Position numbers and translations under genes: made by a program. Below are positions 36,316-47,490 of a stretch of 64,000 bases of DNA, piece after piece. The notes beneath the pieces were generated by a model. The model made no database searches. It saw nothing but the letters and a program-made list of their open reading frames with translations, and had not been told where the DNA came from. Numbering within the stretch: position 1 is the first letter of the stretch; every line of letters begins with the position of its first letter. Source of the DNA: Nostoc carneum NIES-2107 (GTDB taxonomy: Bacteria > Cyanobacteriota > Cyanobacteriia > Cyanobacteriales > Nostocaceae); NCBI GenBank assembly GCA_002368155.1, contig AP018180.1, positions 5,107,007 through 5,171,006 of the forward strand, written 5' to 3'.

Positions 36316-38130
36316 ATGGTAAAACTAAAACTCGTTAAAACAATTAACACTAGATTTTCGCCTGATAGTCCCGACCCCTCGGGGATTGTTTATAACCCTA
36401 AGACCAACACATTATTGATTTGTGATGGTGAAGTAGAAGAAATAGATGATGTATTCAAGGGAAAAAATATTTTTGAGATCAATCTCACAGGTAAATTACA
36501 GAATACATTGACTACAACGACCTTACCAAACTTACCGAAGGGTTTTTCTAAGGAACCAACAGGAATTGCTTATGACTCAAAGAATAATATCCTCTACATT
36601 TCTGATGATGACCAGGCGAAAATTTTTCGAGTCAATCCCGGCCAAGATGGTAAATTCAATACATCAGATGATGTAATCAGTTCTTTTAGTACTAAAACTA
36701 GTTCTAAGTCTGACTCAGAAGATGTTGCATTTTCTACCAAAACAGGTAATTTATGGGTAGTTGATGGCTTAAATGCAGAAGTTTTTCAGTACACTACTGA
36801 TGGCAAAATAGTCAGCCAATTTGATACTGCCAAACTAGGATTGCTTGATCCTGAGGGAATTACGGAAGATCCGCTCACAGGTAACCTATTTATGGTAGGT
36901 AGATATGTACTTGAGAATAAAAGTAAGGTTTACTATGTGTTTGAAGTAACAAGTACAGGTGACCTTGTCCGCAAGTTAGATATTTCCGATGCGTTCCCCG
37001 ATAAACCTGCAGGACTTACCATTGCACCCAATAGCCAAGATCCTACTAAGAGAAGTCTCTATATAGTTGATCGTGGTCTTGATAATGACGATCATCCTGA
37101 TGAAAATGATGGTCGGATTTTTGAGTTTTTACTAGATAACAACAGTGCTGGCGGTGGTACTGGTGGTGGTACTGGCGGTGGTACTGGTGGCGGTACTGGC
37201 GGTGGTACTGGTGGCGGTACTGGCGGTGGTACTGGTGGTGGTACTGGCGGTGGTACTGGTGGCGGTACTGGCGGTGGTAATCCACCATCATCTGATCTAC
37301 AAGGCACTATCTTTGTAGGCAGTAAAGTCAGCGGCGACACCAATATTGGCGGAGTAAATGCTGATAGGGTAGATATCTTAGCTTACAACCAGAGTAAGCA
37401 AACCTGGTCTAAGTATTTTGATGGTTCGGATGTAGGCTTAGATCCGAGTAAATACTACCTACGAGACTTTCACATCAATAATGATAAGGATGGCTCGATT
37501 TTATTTGCTCTCAATAACCCCGCCACTTTGCCAGGTGGGTTAAAGGTAGATGATTCAGATATTGTCAAGTTTATTCCTACTTCCAAGGGTGAGAATACCA
37601 GTGGAAGATTTGAACTTTATTTTGATGGTTCAAATGCAGGCTTAGACTCTAGCAACGAGGATATAGATGGAATCGCGTTTGCTTCAGATGACGGTTTGGT
37701 AATTAGTACAACTGGTTCTTATACAGTTCCAGGAGGGCCTAATGAAGAATTAAAGGGTGGAGATGAAGACCTAATATTCTTTGATCGCAAGCAGGGTACT
37801 TGGACATTGCTTTTTGATGGTTCTGACGTAGGTTTATCTAGTTCTAGCGAAGACGTAGACGCTTTTTGGATTGACTATGAGGATAAGGGTGTTATTAAAA
37901 ACATTTACTTAAGTACCGAAGGAGATTTTAGCGTTCCTGGTGCTAATGGTGTTGTCATCAATGGTAAAGGTAGTGATATTCTCCGCTTTACTCCAACCTC
38001 ACCAATAGTTCTTGGCTCAAACAATTTCGATACCCAAGGTACTTTTGAACTCGTATCCTGGGATAAATCTAATGTAATAGCTAATGCTGGTATAACTAGT
38101 GAGGGTTTCTCTGTAGCTTCAGGTATTTAA
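36316..38130 (+). CDS. Double beta-propeller-like repeat protein with GGGT linker (paralogue 2)
   Basis: 604 residues with the same plan as the gene at 33300. N-terminal propeller (about 1-275) with blade-like motifs PSGIVYNPKTNTLLICDG, PTGIAYDSKNNILYISDDDQ, SEDVAFSTKTGNLWVVDG, DPEGITEDPLTGNLFMVG, PAGLTIAPNSQDPTKRSLYIVD. The linker (about 278-325) is instead GGGT tetrapeptides. The C-terminal half again has four DIxxY...FDGSDVGL units. The two proteins are closely similar outside the linker, so the duplication is not very old, while the linkers have turned over completely. No signal peptide. Not known to me as a named family. Confidence 0.75.
   Translation: MVKLKLVKTINTRFSPDSPDPSGIVYNPKTNTLLICDGEVEEIDDVFKGKNIFEINLTGKLQNTLTTTTLPNLPKGFSKEPTGIAYDSKNNILYISDDDQAKIFRVNPGQDGKFNTSDDVISSFSTKTSSKSDSEDVAFSTKTGNLWVVDGLNAEVFQYTTDGKIVSQFDTAKLGLLDPEGITEDPLTGNLFMVGRYVLENKSKVYYVFEVTSTGDLVRKLDISDAFPDKPAGLTIAPNSQDPTKRSLYIVDRGLDNDDHPDENDGRIFEFLLDNNSAGGGTGGGTGGGTGGGTGGGTGGGTGGGTGGGTGGGTGGGTGGGNPPSSDLQGTIFVGSKVSGDTNIGGVNADRVDILAYNQSKQTWSKYFDGSDVGLDPSKYYLRDFHINNDKDGSILFALNNPATLPGGLKVDDSDIVKFIPTSKGENTSGRFELYFDGSNAGLDSSNEDIDGIAFASDDGLVISTTGSYTVPGGPNEELKGGDEDLIFFDRKQGTWTLLFDGSDVGLSSSSEDVDAFWIDYEDKGVIKNIYLSTEGDFSVPGANGVVINGKGSDILRFTPTSPIVLGSNNFDTQGTFELVSWDKSNVIANAGITSEGFSVASGI
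37149..37284 (+). repeat. In-gene tandem repeat, 12-base unit coding GGGT
   Basis: About eleven in-frame copies of GGTGGTACTGGC or GGCGGTACTGGT, encoding Gly-Gly-Thr-Gly. It occupies the same place in the protein as the TTTSGG array of the paralogue. Confidence 0.85.
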
Positions 38131-38382
38131 GGTTTTTGATTAGCTGAAGGTCTTAACTTGACCTTATCCATTTATTTCAATTGCCATACCTCAGGTAAGC
38201 AGCTAAATCAACACTCTATAATGTGACTTTTGTCCATTAATAAGGTATGCATTTGTAATGTAACCAAAACCAATATGTATGATATTTGGTTGCTGATTAA
38301 ATACTGGTAATTTTATCGGTATAGGGGTATGCATTATTTAATTGGATAAAGTCAAGCTTATTCATTAACTCAAACATTTACT

Positions 38383-38487
38383 TTGATACAAAATCAAATA
38401 ATGTTTGCGACACATTAATAAGATTCTAGAGGGCACGGCAGTGCCGTGCCCCTACAATCTATCGCATTGTTTTTTTAAATTGATATG
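38383..38487 (-). repeat. MITE-C copy 3 (reverse)
   Basis: Reads GATACAAAATCAAATAATGTTTGCGACACATTA, in short blocks, then GGGCACGGCAGTGCCGTGCCC, then AAATTGATATGA: the reverse complement of copy 2's order, with worn ends. Confidence 0.65.
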
Positions 38488-38565
38488 AGGAAATGCAGAG
38501 AACAATAGAGAATGAGTAAGCTGTTGAGTATACAGGTTTTTATGGTGGTATACGCCACTATAAAA

Positions 38566-38608
38566 ATACAAAAAACCTGATGTTTATTTATTAATGTACA
38601 TCAGGTTT
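38566..38608 (-). terminator. Rho-independent terminator of the methyltransferase gene
   Basis: AAACCTGATGT (38573-38583) pairs exactly with ACATCAGGTTT (38598-38608) across a 14-base loop. On the minus strand the stem ends in a T-run (TTTTTTGTATTTTT). It lies about 30 bases past the stop at 38637. Confidence 0.75.
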
Positions 38609-38636
38609 ACAAGATTAATATTGCAAAATAGACAAA

Positions 38637-39434
38637 TTATCTGTGAGCTAAAACTAATTCACGTTGCTCTAAATAATTGCTGCGCTCGTTGTTGACTTCT
38701 GCAATAATCTTTTGACAGGTTTGTAAGTTAAAGCGACTGAAATCGGCATGAGGTGGCTTAATACCAAAAATAGTTTTCCCAACTTTATAAGTAGTTTGAA
38801 AAAGTCCCCATTCAATCATTTGATTCAGGAGACGATAAGTAATGAGTGATTTAGCACCGCCTTGGGGATGGCGATCGCTAATCGGCTGAAATTTGGCTTC
38901 ATTGGCGTAGTCATCGACAATGATCAATCCACCAGGTTGCAGCAGCGGCCAGAATAAGTAAAAATCGCGGTCGATGCGTCCATCAGCATCATGTATGAAG
39001 GCAGCAATTTTAGGGGTATTAATTAGTGCGATCGCTTCCTGTCCATTGCTAAAAGTGAGTTCTTGCGGAAAGAGGCGCACTTGCTCAGTCACACCAAAAT
39101 TTTCAAAATGTTTTTGAATTAATTCAAGATTTTCCGTATAGCCACCAACATCAGTCCGAGTACCACCTTGGCACTTTTCAACTACAATCAATTTAGATTT
39201 TTTTTGGCTATCTCTGATCGACCAACCAATCGCAATACTACCTGTACCCGCAGCACCACCAACTTCGATAATATCGAGGTCGGGTAATTGCAAACAAAGT
39301 TGGTAAATCTTTTTATAGACAAGTGGTAATAACATACCATTTGTTTGTTCTCTTAAATGGTAAAATTTAGAGTTTGTAACTTGTTCATAATATAGAAAAA
39401 TATTTTTTAAAAACGCTTTAAAATTGCTGTTCAT
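38637..39434 (-). CDS. Class I SAM-dependent methyltransferase-like protein
   Basis: 265 residues. LDIIEVGGAAGTGSIAIGW at about 53-71 is motif I (glycine loop for S-adenosylmethionine), KLIVVEKC ends in the acidic motif II residue, and GGLIIVDDYANEAKF is a motif seen in TylF/MacO-like and Methyltransf_24 proteins, where the DD pair often binds a metal. IAAFIHDADGRIDRDFYLFWPLL is consistent with that family, which contains sugar and catechol O-methyltransferases. Its closeness to an exopolysaccharide locus makes a sugar O-methyltransferase an attractive idea, but this is inference. Substrate unknown. Confidence 0.75.
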   Translation of the reverse strand: MNSNFKAFLKNIFLYYEQVTNSKFYHLREQTNGMLLPLVYKKIYQLCLQLPDLDIIEVGGAAGTGSIAIGWSIRDSQKKSKLIVVEKCQGGTRTDVGGYTENLELIQKHFENFGVTEQVRLFPQELTFSNGQEAIALINTPKIAAFIHDADGRIDRDFYLFWPLLQPGGLIIVDDYANEAKFQPISDRHPQGGAKSLITYRLLNQMIEWGLFQTTYKVGKTIFGIKPPHADFSRFNLQTCQKIIAEVNNERSNYLEQRELVLAHR

Positions 39435-39751
39435 GCTTTAGCCAATTTGGTACTTGGTTACTTATTGTTATTATTAACATAAGCATAAACAAAAGTTTAT
39501 ATTATACGGCTTTACTGTATCTTTATAATCAGCAACTAGCAAGAATAGCTGAGTTCAATTAATGTAAAAAAAGAGACGGTATTACTGATTTAAGCAACAC
39601 TCGTTTAAATCCTGTGATCACCGTCTCAAATTATTTTCTTAACTCTATTTTCGGTGGGTAGACTGTTACTTTTTGAGTAAATTCATCAATGTAACTTTCA
39701 CAACCTTCAGAGGGTAAAGAGAGTCTTTGTGCCTCTATTGATATGTCATGG
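39435..39751. other. Spacer with a terminator; otherwise nothing seen
   Basis: About 317 bases between two minus-strand genes. It holds the terminator of the beta-helix gene, and should hold the promoter of the methyltransferase gene. No gene seen. Confidence 0.5.
39565..39627 (-). terminator. Terminator of the beta-helix protein gene
   Basis: GAGACGGT (39573-39580) pairs with ACCGTCTC (39620-39627), with an inner GATTTAA/TTAAATC stem. On the minus strand a run of seven T follows the outer arm. Confidence 0.7.
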
Positions 39752-41137
39752 TTAGATAACTTCCACTTTGACACTGCTCATCTTGATCAAATTTTGTGAG
39801 CCTTCTGTTTTTTGGAGGATACCTCGATGTTGAACTGTGCCGCCTTGAACAGTGATTTTGGCATTTTTATCAGATTGGAAAACCCTAGTTAAAGGATTGG
39901 TTGACTTCAAGGTGCAGCGAGTCAGGCTGACATCAGCCGACTCCGTAGCATAGATCTGCGCTAGACAACCAGAACCTCCACGACAACGAGGTTCTATACC
40001 AACGCAATCCTGAACATCTACTTTTGACCAAAATCTGAAGTTACGCTTGTTATCTGCGGCTTTGGCACGAATTAACACAGTGTTCTTAGCTTTGATGTCG
40101 TATCCACCATCAGTATTGCCAGCAGCGCTCGTATCTTCAAATCTAATATCTGAGACGTTAGCCTCTGCGGTAAAACCATCTCCATTCCAATAGTCTTTGT
40201 TAGAGAGAGTCTGTTGACAGTTATTCATAGTGGTTCGCCGCAGCGTCACATGATGTACATCGCCACGGAGATGCACGCCCATACAAAAGTTGTCGCCATC
40301 TTGGCGTTGTGAGTCTCCAACAACCTGCTCAATCAGAATATTATGTGCATCAGCTTGGTTACTAGGCTTAGATTTACCGAAACGTATTGCTCCTTTGGAA
40401 TAGCCTTGAATATCTGCATTACGGATGGTGACATTTGCTAAATCCCATGAGCCACTAGGATCATGTTCAATGAATCTTTGGACGTTGGTAGCTTTGGTTT
40501 TTTCGATAGTCACATCACCTTTAGTACCAGCAAATACGAAGCAACCATTACCCTGGTTCATACAATGAATGTTACGGAAAGTCAGGTAACTAGCACCAGG
40601 AAGGAGATTGAAGAGACTGTTCCCTGTCTTTCCTTGTGGAGGTGCCTGATAAGGGTTGGAGCGATCGCCTACAATTACTGGCATAGATGTTTCTACTCCC
40701 GATGCATCAGTGCCGTGAATGGTTATCGGTTTACCAGCAGATCCGCCACTAGCAATGCGAATGTTCCCACTGTGCTTGTAGGTTCCAGTAAGTAACCTGA
40801 CTTCACCACCTGGTTGCACTCTGCTCACAAATGCAGGTAAATCAGTCAGTAATCCAGCATTTTGAGCGCTACTACCATCACGCTTACCAGCACCTTGCGG
40901 TGAAATATAAAGAACCTTTGATAAAGTTGCGGCTTGTCCGACGTTGGAATTATGGCAAACGCCCATAAAACAACCAGAAAATCCGACTGAGAATTGAGCC
41001 AATAGCAGCGCTAGGACAAAGCCTAAACCAGACAACACAACCATTAAGGGTTTATTACTAAATTGCCGTTGCCATTTGCGTACCACTTTGGCAACGGTGT
41101 TTAGTAGCACTATGTGTTTTTTCATGGAATCACACAA
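39752..41137 (-). CDS. Membrane-anchored right-handed parallel beta-helix protein
   Basis: 461 residues; Met5 (MKKHIVLLNT) may be the real start. A single membrane helix lies at about residues 31-52, followed by a Cys-containing stretch (CFMGVCHN), then the outer domain. The domain opens KVLYISPQGAGKRDGSSAQNA and continues with repeated coils such as YLTFRNIHCMNQGNGCFVF, VTIRNADIQGYSKGAI, VTLRRTTMNNCQQ, ADVSLTRCTL, typical of pectate-lyase-like or periplasmic NosD-like helices. Many lyases and epimerases acting on polysaccharides have this fold, so it could modify the exopolysaccharide; I see no catalytic set I can assign. Confidence 0.8.
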   Translation of the reverse strand: MCDSMKKHIVLLNTVAKVVRKWQRQFSNKPLMVVLSGLGFVLALLLAQFSVGFSGCFMGVCHNSNVGQAATLSKVLYISPQGAGKRDGSSAQNAGLLTDLPAFVSRVQPGGEVRLLTGTYKHSGNIRIASGGSAGKPITIHGTDASGVETSMPVIVGDRSNPYQAPPQGKTGNSLFNLLPGASYLTFRNIHCMNQGNGCFVFAGTKGDVTIEKTKATNVQRFIEHDPSGSWDLANVTIRNADIQGYSKGAIRFGKSKPSNQADAHNILIEQVVGDSQRQDGDNFCMGVHLRGDVHHVTLRRTTMNNCQQTLSNKDYWNGDGFTAEANVSDIRFEDTSAAGNTDGGYDIKAKNTVLIRAKAADNKRNFRFWSKVDVQDCVGIEPRCRGGSGCLAQIYATESADVSLTRCTLKSTNPLTRVFQSDKNAKITVQGGTVQHRGILQKTEGSQNLIKMSSVKVEVI

Positions 41138-41491
41138 ATATGAACTAAGGGACTAGCCGAGAATATCAAAACCTTTACATGATGGAGATTTTGATATTGA
41201 ATGCTGCGATTAGCTTGATACGATCTAAGTATGCCAATCTGTATCATTTATCAAAGCTTTAAATAATCAACAGGAAATTTTTACAATATTGCTGAGTTTG
41301 GTCGAGGTGTTAAAATTCCAATTTATTACAGGATAAGCTTTCCAGCTACACCTAGATGATTGTTACAAAATATTACCTAATTTTAGAGACGCGATGAATA
41401 TTGTAGAGACGCGATGAATATTGCAAAGACGCGATGAATCGCGTCTCTACAAGAAGATTTAAACGTCAATCGATTTGTCTTATCTTTGGAA
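41138..41491. repeat. Spacer with GAGACGCGATGAATA direct repeats
   Basis: At 41384-41450 the 20-base unit TTGTAGAGACGCGATGAATA occurs about three times head to tail; the last runs into GAATCGCGTCTCTAC and closes a hairpin. The same palindrome type is at 23051-23080. The rest of the spacer shows no gene. Confidence 0.65.
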
Positions 41492-42589
41492 TTATCCAAC
41501 TTCTTGGAAAGAACAAGCGATCGCTAATTCCGCGTGTTCTTTGAGTGTATCCTGATCCAATGTATGGACGAGATATTGAGGTGCGATCGCTAGTAATTTA
41601 TCAATTCTGTCTTTTGCTGCTGCAACTACTGTGGGGTCGAGGCTACCGTTACTTAGGGAGTCAGCAAAATCTTGGGCGATGTAATAGGTACGTTCCAAAG
41701 ATGATGAGTTGATATTACGGGAGACAATAAATAAATCACAGCCAGCATTTACAGCCTTGGAGACAGTCCCCTTTTGCACAAACATATCTGAGACGGCTTT
41801 CATATCTAAATCGTCAGACACTACTACACCTTTGAAACCCAGTTCTTGCCTGAGTATGCCTTGAAGAATGCGTGGCGAAAGTGTTGCTGGTACCTCCGGA
41901 TCTATTTTCGGGAACAGGATATGAGCTGTCATCACTAGAGGTACCTGTTCCTCAATCAGCGTTTTGAAAGGTATAAGTTCGCGATTTCGCAGGTCTTCTA
42001 TGGTTAAATCTAGTACTGGTAGTTCTAGGTGGGAGTCTTTACTAGTATCTCCATGACCGGGAAAGTGTTTAGCACAACCAAGAATTCCTGATTCTTGCAG
42101 TCCTAAAAAATATTCCCGTGCGCCGTTAGCAGCAGATTCGGGGGTTGTACCAAAGGCGCGCGGGCCAATCACAGGATTTTGCGGATGGGAATAAATATCT
42201 GCTACAGGTGCCCAGGATATATTGATTCCCAAGGATTGGAGTTCTACGGCAGTGGCTTTAGCTACTTGACGCGATCGCGATTGTAACAGCGAAGCATAGG
42301 GAAAGCGGGTAATTGGTAAAGGTGTACGCACAACCCGACCGCCTTCATGATCTAAGGTGATAAACATAGAATCACGTTCGGCGTATTGTCTAATTTGGTC
42401 GATTAACTCCCTATAGCTTTGCAACCAAATTTCATAAGCAGCGGTATCTAGAAAGTTCTTAGCAAAAAATATTACCCCAACAGGTTTTAATTCACTAAGT
42501 GCGCGTTTATCGTCGTCGCTTAATGTCGTGCCGGAGACACCGAGAATTAAATGATGCCCAAAGCCCTGGAGATGCTGCGTTACTGACAT
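41492..42589 (-). CDS. Glycoside hydrolase family 3, NagZ-like beta-N-acetylhexosaminidase
   Basis: 365 residues, the length of a single-domain GH3 enzyme of the NagZ type. KHFPGHGDTSKDSHLELP (about 175-192) has the His/Asp general acid/base and substrate loop; VVVSDDLDMKAV (about 257-268) carries the nucleophile Asp. No signal peptide, so a cytoplasmic role in recycling GlcNAc-anhydroMurNAc fragments of peptidoglycan is likely. It begins MSVTQHLQGFGHHLILGVSG; the FGHHLILG motif is native. Neighbouring RlpA-like gene also concerns cell wall glycans. Confidence 0.9.
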   Translation of the reverse strand: MSVTQHLQGFGHHLILGVSGTTLSDDDKRALSELKPVGVIFFAKNFLDTAAYEIWLQSYRELIDQIRQYAERDSMFITLDHEGGRVVRTPLPITRFPYASLLQSRSRQVAKATAVELQSLGINISWAPVADIYSHPQNPVIGPRAFGTTPESAANGAREYFLGLQESGILGCAKHFPGHGDTSKDSHLELPVLDLTIEDLRNRELIPFKTLIEEQVPLVMTAHILFPKIDPEVPATLSPRILQGILRQELGFKGVVVSDDLDMKAVSDMFVQKGTVSKAVNAGCDLFIVSRNINSSSLERTYYIAQDFADSLSNGSLDPTVVAAAKDRIDKLLAIAPQYLVHTLDQDTLKEHAELAIACSFQEVG

Positions 42590-42723
42590 AACGTTTTACC
42601 TGTGGCTATTCATTTAATAGCGTTGAGTTTTTGATAACAGAGGTATGGTAATTGCTAGTAGCTATTTATGCAATTAGCTATTAAGCTAATGCACATCTAA
42701 ATTGCAAATTTTTTTGTTTGGGT

Positions 42724-42783
42724 AGTCAAGAGTCAAAAGTCAAAAGTCCGAGACTTGGACTTTTGACCCTTGACTCTTGACAA
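42724..42783. repeat. MITE-D copy, GTCAAGAGTCAAAAGTC hairpin
   Basis: GTCAAGAGTCAAAAGTCAAA on the left is mirrored by TTTTGACCCTTGACTCTTGAC on the right with a short GAGACTTGG centre. Between two minus-strand genes. Confidence 0.65.
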
Positions 42784-42863
42784 TCTGGATGAGTAACTAT
42801 GCAACTTAAATGCGTAAAAGTTTAGCAATCAACCATCAGTAGCTAGCAAGAATCCAGGTGGGA

Positions 42864-44093
42864 TTAAAATTCCGAAACTAATGCTAGTTGTCTCACAGGC
42901 TTGGGTTTTGCTTTGGTGAGAGTAGAAGCTTTCAAAGTCATTTTCGGTTGACTGCTTTGCAAAATTACCGCTTCATAGGGTACGACTCCAGCTATTTCAC
43001 TACCAAGACAACGGGCTGCAACCCTTGACAGGTCTAAGCTTCTGGGTTCAATATAAGGGCCGCGATCGTTGACTCGGACAATCACAGATTTACCACTTTG
43101 AAGATTTTTCACTTGCAAATAGGTATTAAAGGGCAGAGTTTTATGGGCTACTGTCAATTCGTCTTGGTCGTATATCTCGCCATTTGCTGTTAAACGACCA
43201 TGAAAATAGCCTCCATACCAAGAAGCTATCCCGGATAGTTTTTTGCTAGAAGGACTAACACCATACATCTCTTTTTGACCCTCTACGAGGGTCAATGTTG
43301 GTGCTTTAAAAGCTGAACGCAGATTGTTAATCCATTCAATCGCTAATAATTCACCAGTCTTATGGAATCTATTGGAGATTTGTTTCTCAATCCCCCATAA
43401 AAAGCGATTACCTGCCATTAGGGCAGGTATACCATCAACTAAAGCGGGTCGTAATTGATTAGCGTCTAAGTTGGGTAACTTCGCTAGGTTAGTCAAGCGC
43501 TGTTGCATTGACTTAGCTGCCCTTTCTGTAGGTAAAGTAGCAACTAAACTGTTATTTACCCACACTTCATAGTTATTTTGGTCGCGATGGACAACTACTA
43601 CAGGTAAGGAAGCAGAGATAAAATTCTGCTCTATGGGACTAGTAAAGCGGAAGAAATCTTGCAGCGATCGCAGGATTTTATGAGTGAAAAAATCTGGGCT
43701 AGGAGAACTTGAGTTGATGATAGTTCCAGATGTCCAACCGCTAGATTTTCTAAAAATTGGCTGTTGTGATGCTATCTCTTGCTCAGCACTACAAAGCTCT
43801 TTTTTGCTTTTTTTAACTGTCTGTTTTTGAGAATTTCGTGGCGGTTCTACGTTGGTGGCGCTGTCGTTATTATTCCAATCAATTCTTAAAAACCTTGTCG
43901 GTAGCAACGTTGTACTCCATACTTTTCCCTGGGGAAGTACAAACAATGGGCGATGTTTATTTACAAATTTACCCAGATTAGTTGAAACTTTCGCTGGTAA
44001 TACTTTTGGCGTAAAATTTGCTGGTAATTTTTCACTCAACGAGAAGAAAGAACTAATCGTGGATGTTATCCAAAGAAATTCAAAAATTAGCAT
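42864..44093 (-). CDS. RlpA-like septal ring lytic transglycosylase / DPBB protein
   Basis: 409 residues. The C-terminal double-psi beta-barrel (about 290-385) reads GIASWYGGYFHGRLTANGE, TVAHKTLPFNTYLQVKNL and VRVNDRGPYIEPRSLDLSRVAA, matching RlpA including the Asp and His thought to cleave naked glycan strands. The N-terminal 280 residues are variable, with a possible cystatin-like segment (YEVWVNNSLVATLPTERAAKSMQQRLTNL) found in other cyanobacterial RlpA proteins. The start is doubtful, as MLIFEFLWITSTISSFF is only a weak signal peptide. Likely envelope-located and acting at septa; in filamentous cyanobacteria such proteins affect septal peptidoglycan. Confidence 0.85.
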   Translation of the reverse strand: MLIFEFLWITSTISSFFSLSEKLPANFTPKVLPAKVSTNLGKFVNKHRPLFVLPQGKVWSTTLLPTRFLRIDWNNNDSATNVEPPRNSQKQTVKKSKKELCSAEQEIASQQPIFRKSSGWTSGTIINSSSPSPDFFTHKILRSLQDFFRFTSPIEQNFISASLPVVVVHRDQNNYEVWVNNSLVATLPTERAAKSMQQRLTNLAKLPNLDANQLRPALVDGIPALMAGNRFLWGIEKQISNRFHKTGELLAIEWINNLRSAFKAPTLTLVEGQKEMYGVSPSSKKLSGIASWYGGYFHGRLTANGEIYDQDELTVAHKTLPFNTYLQVKNLQSGKSVIVRVNDRGPYIEPRSLDLSRVAARCLGSEIAGVVPYEAVILQSSQPKMTLKASTLTKAKPKPVRQLALVSEF

Positions 44094-44747
44094 GTCTATT
44101 TAAATTCCAAGTTTTTGCACAATTAAACCGTGCACCCCTGGGTTAGCTAAACAACATTTTTAGACGAACAAATTAAATTTTTATTTTTTAATCCAGAGAA
44201 AAATCCTCTTACTTTGTTGACACAATACTGGGCGATCCCCAGCAGGGATCATCATATCTTGTTGTTGGTAAATAAACAAATAAAACTTTTAGATACTGTT
44301 TTGAATTATTTGCCAGTTTTAAATTTAAATTTTTTATAATTGCCGCTTTAATTATCTAGAAAAAATACAGAAAAGCTGATTTGACAACGATAAAAATACG
44401 CAAATAATAAAATATTGAGTATTTATTTTTACATTTATTTTTTAATTTGCTGCCACAAAAAATACTGGCATTATGGCTCATAGTCTTGATCGCAGCCAGA
44501 AAAATTTCCTCTTGACAAATTCCGTAGGATGAAAAAATCAACTCAAGCAATAAAAATAAAAATCTTTGTCAAGGGTTAACAGTCAAAAAAATTTTGTCAA
44601 TTTCAGTTTTTTTATCTCTGTTTACAGGAAAGTGCTGAGACAAAAATAGTATCTAGGCTCTAATCCATAGCCTCTCGCCTTCAACCATATTTTCTATTTT
44701 CCAGTTATATCCTGGCGAGAAAATGAATGTTTAATGTTTCAATACTA

Positions 44748-44882
44748 AGGGACTTCCAAGGAATAATATTAACCAATTCCAGCATCGAATATACCTATCA
44801 GATTTTGCTCCTCCTGCTTCCCTGACTTCCCCTACCTGCCTTGTTCGCCAAAGCGATGGTTTATTTTTATTTGCTAGTCCCT
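44748..44882 (+). repeat. MITE-A copy 2 (worn)
   Basis: Begins AGGGACTTCCA as in copy 1; the right end is reduced to TAGTCCCT. The interior keeps the CTCCTGCTTCCCTGA tract, and AAAGCGATGGTTTATTTTTATTT as in copy 3's AAAGCGATAGTATATTTTTT. Confidence 0.65.
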
Positions 44883-45059
44883 ATCGCTATTTGCCCCATT
44901 TTTTACTTGCTCAGTAGGTAAGAAATATATCTCGAAAATCTTGGCAAATCACTGATGTAAATGACAAATGGTGATTTGACTAATCAAGTTTATTTATGCC
45001 TAAACCTGAAATCAGCAGCATATTTCAAAGTTTTTTAGGAAAGCGATCGCACAATCGCT

Positions 45060-45088
45060 GCGAAATGTAACAGATTGCAACGTATAAT
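45060..45088 (+). promoter_or_regulatory. Possible crtP promoter (-10 TATAAT)
   Basis: TATAAT at 45083-45088, 47 bases before the crtP start. The -35 position has no good TTGACA match, which is common in cyanobacterial promoters. Confidence 0.4.
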
Positions 45089-45134
45089 GAGAACGGCAAA
45101 ACGATTAAGAAATCTTGAAGAGCAGTAGGGTTAA

Positions 45135-47490
<2,356 letters not shown>

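Larger units (their letters stand above)
38131..38636. other. Spacer after the propeller pair
   Basis: About 500 bases between converging genes. Its start is homologous to the 3' flank of the first propeller gene (TGTGACTTTTGTC; AATGTAACCAAAACCAA). It then holds MITE-C copy 3 and the terminator of the methyltransferase gene. No gene seen. Confidence 0.6.
44094..45134. other. Long spacer before crtP, with MITE-A copy 2 and a likely promoter
   Basis: About 1 kb between divergent genes. No coding frame has support. It holds MITE-A copy 2 (44748-44882) and a TATAAT box near 45083. The middle part is AT-rich with no clear structure. Confidence 0.5.

Noticed and set aside
37046-37343. Minus-strand frames rich in His-Gln-Tyr or Pro-Val repeats
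   Set aside because: They are antisense shadows of the GGGT repeat array.
31285-38870. Prophage or genomic island boundaries around the propeller genes
   Set aside because: No integrase, tRNA-end repeat or phage gene is seen; only HIP1 absence and AT-rich spacers point that way.
41384-41450. Repeat cluster resembling a small CRISPR or iteron origin
   Set aside because: Only three 20-base units in direct contact, ending in the common GACGCGAT...ATCGCGTC hairpin; no replication gene nearby.
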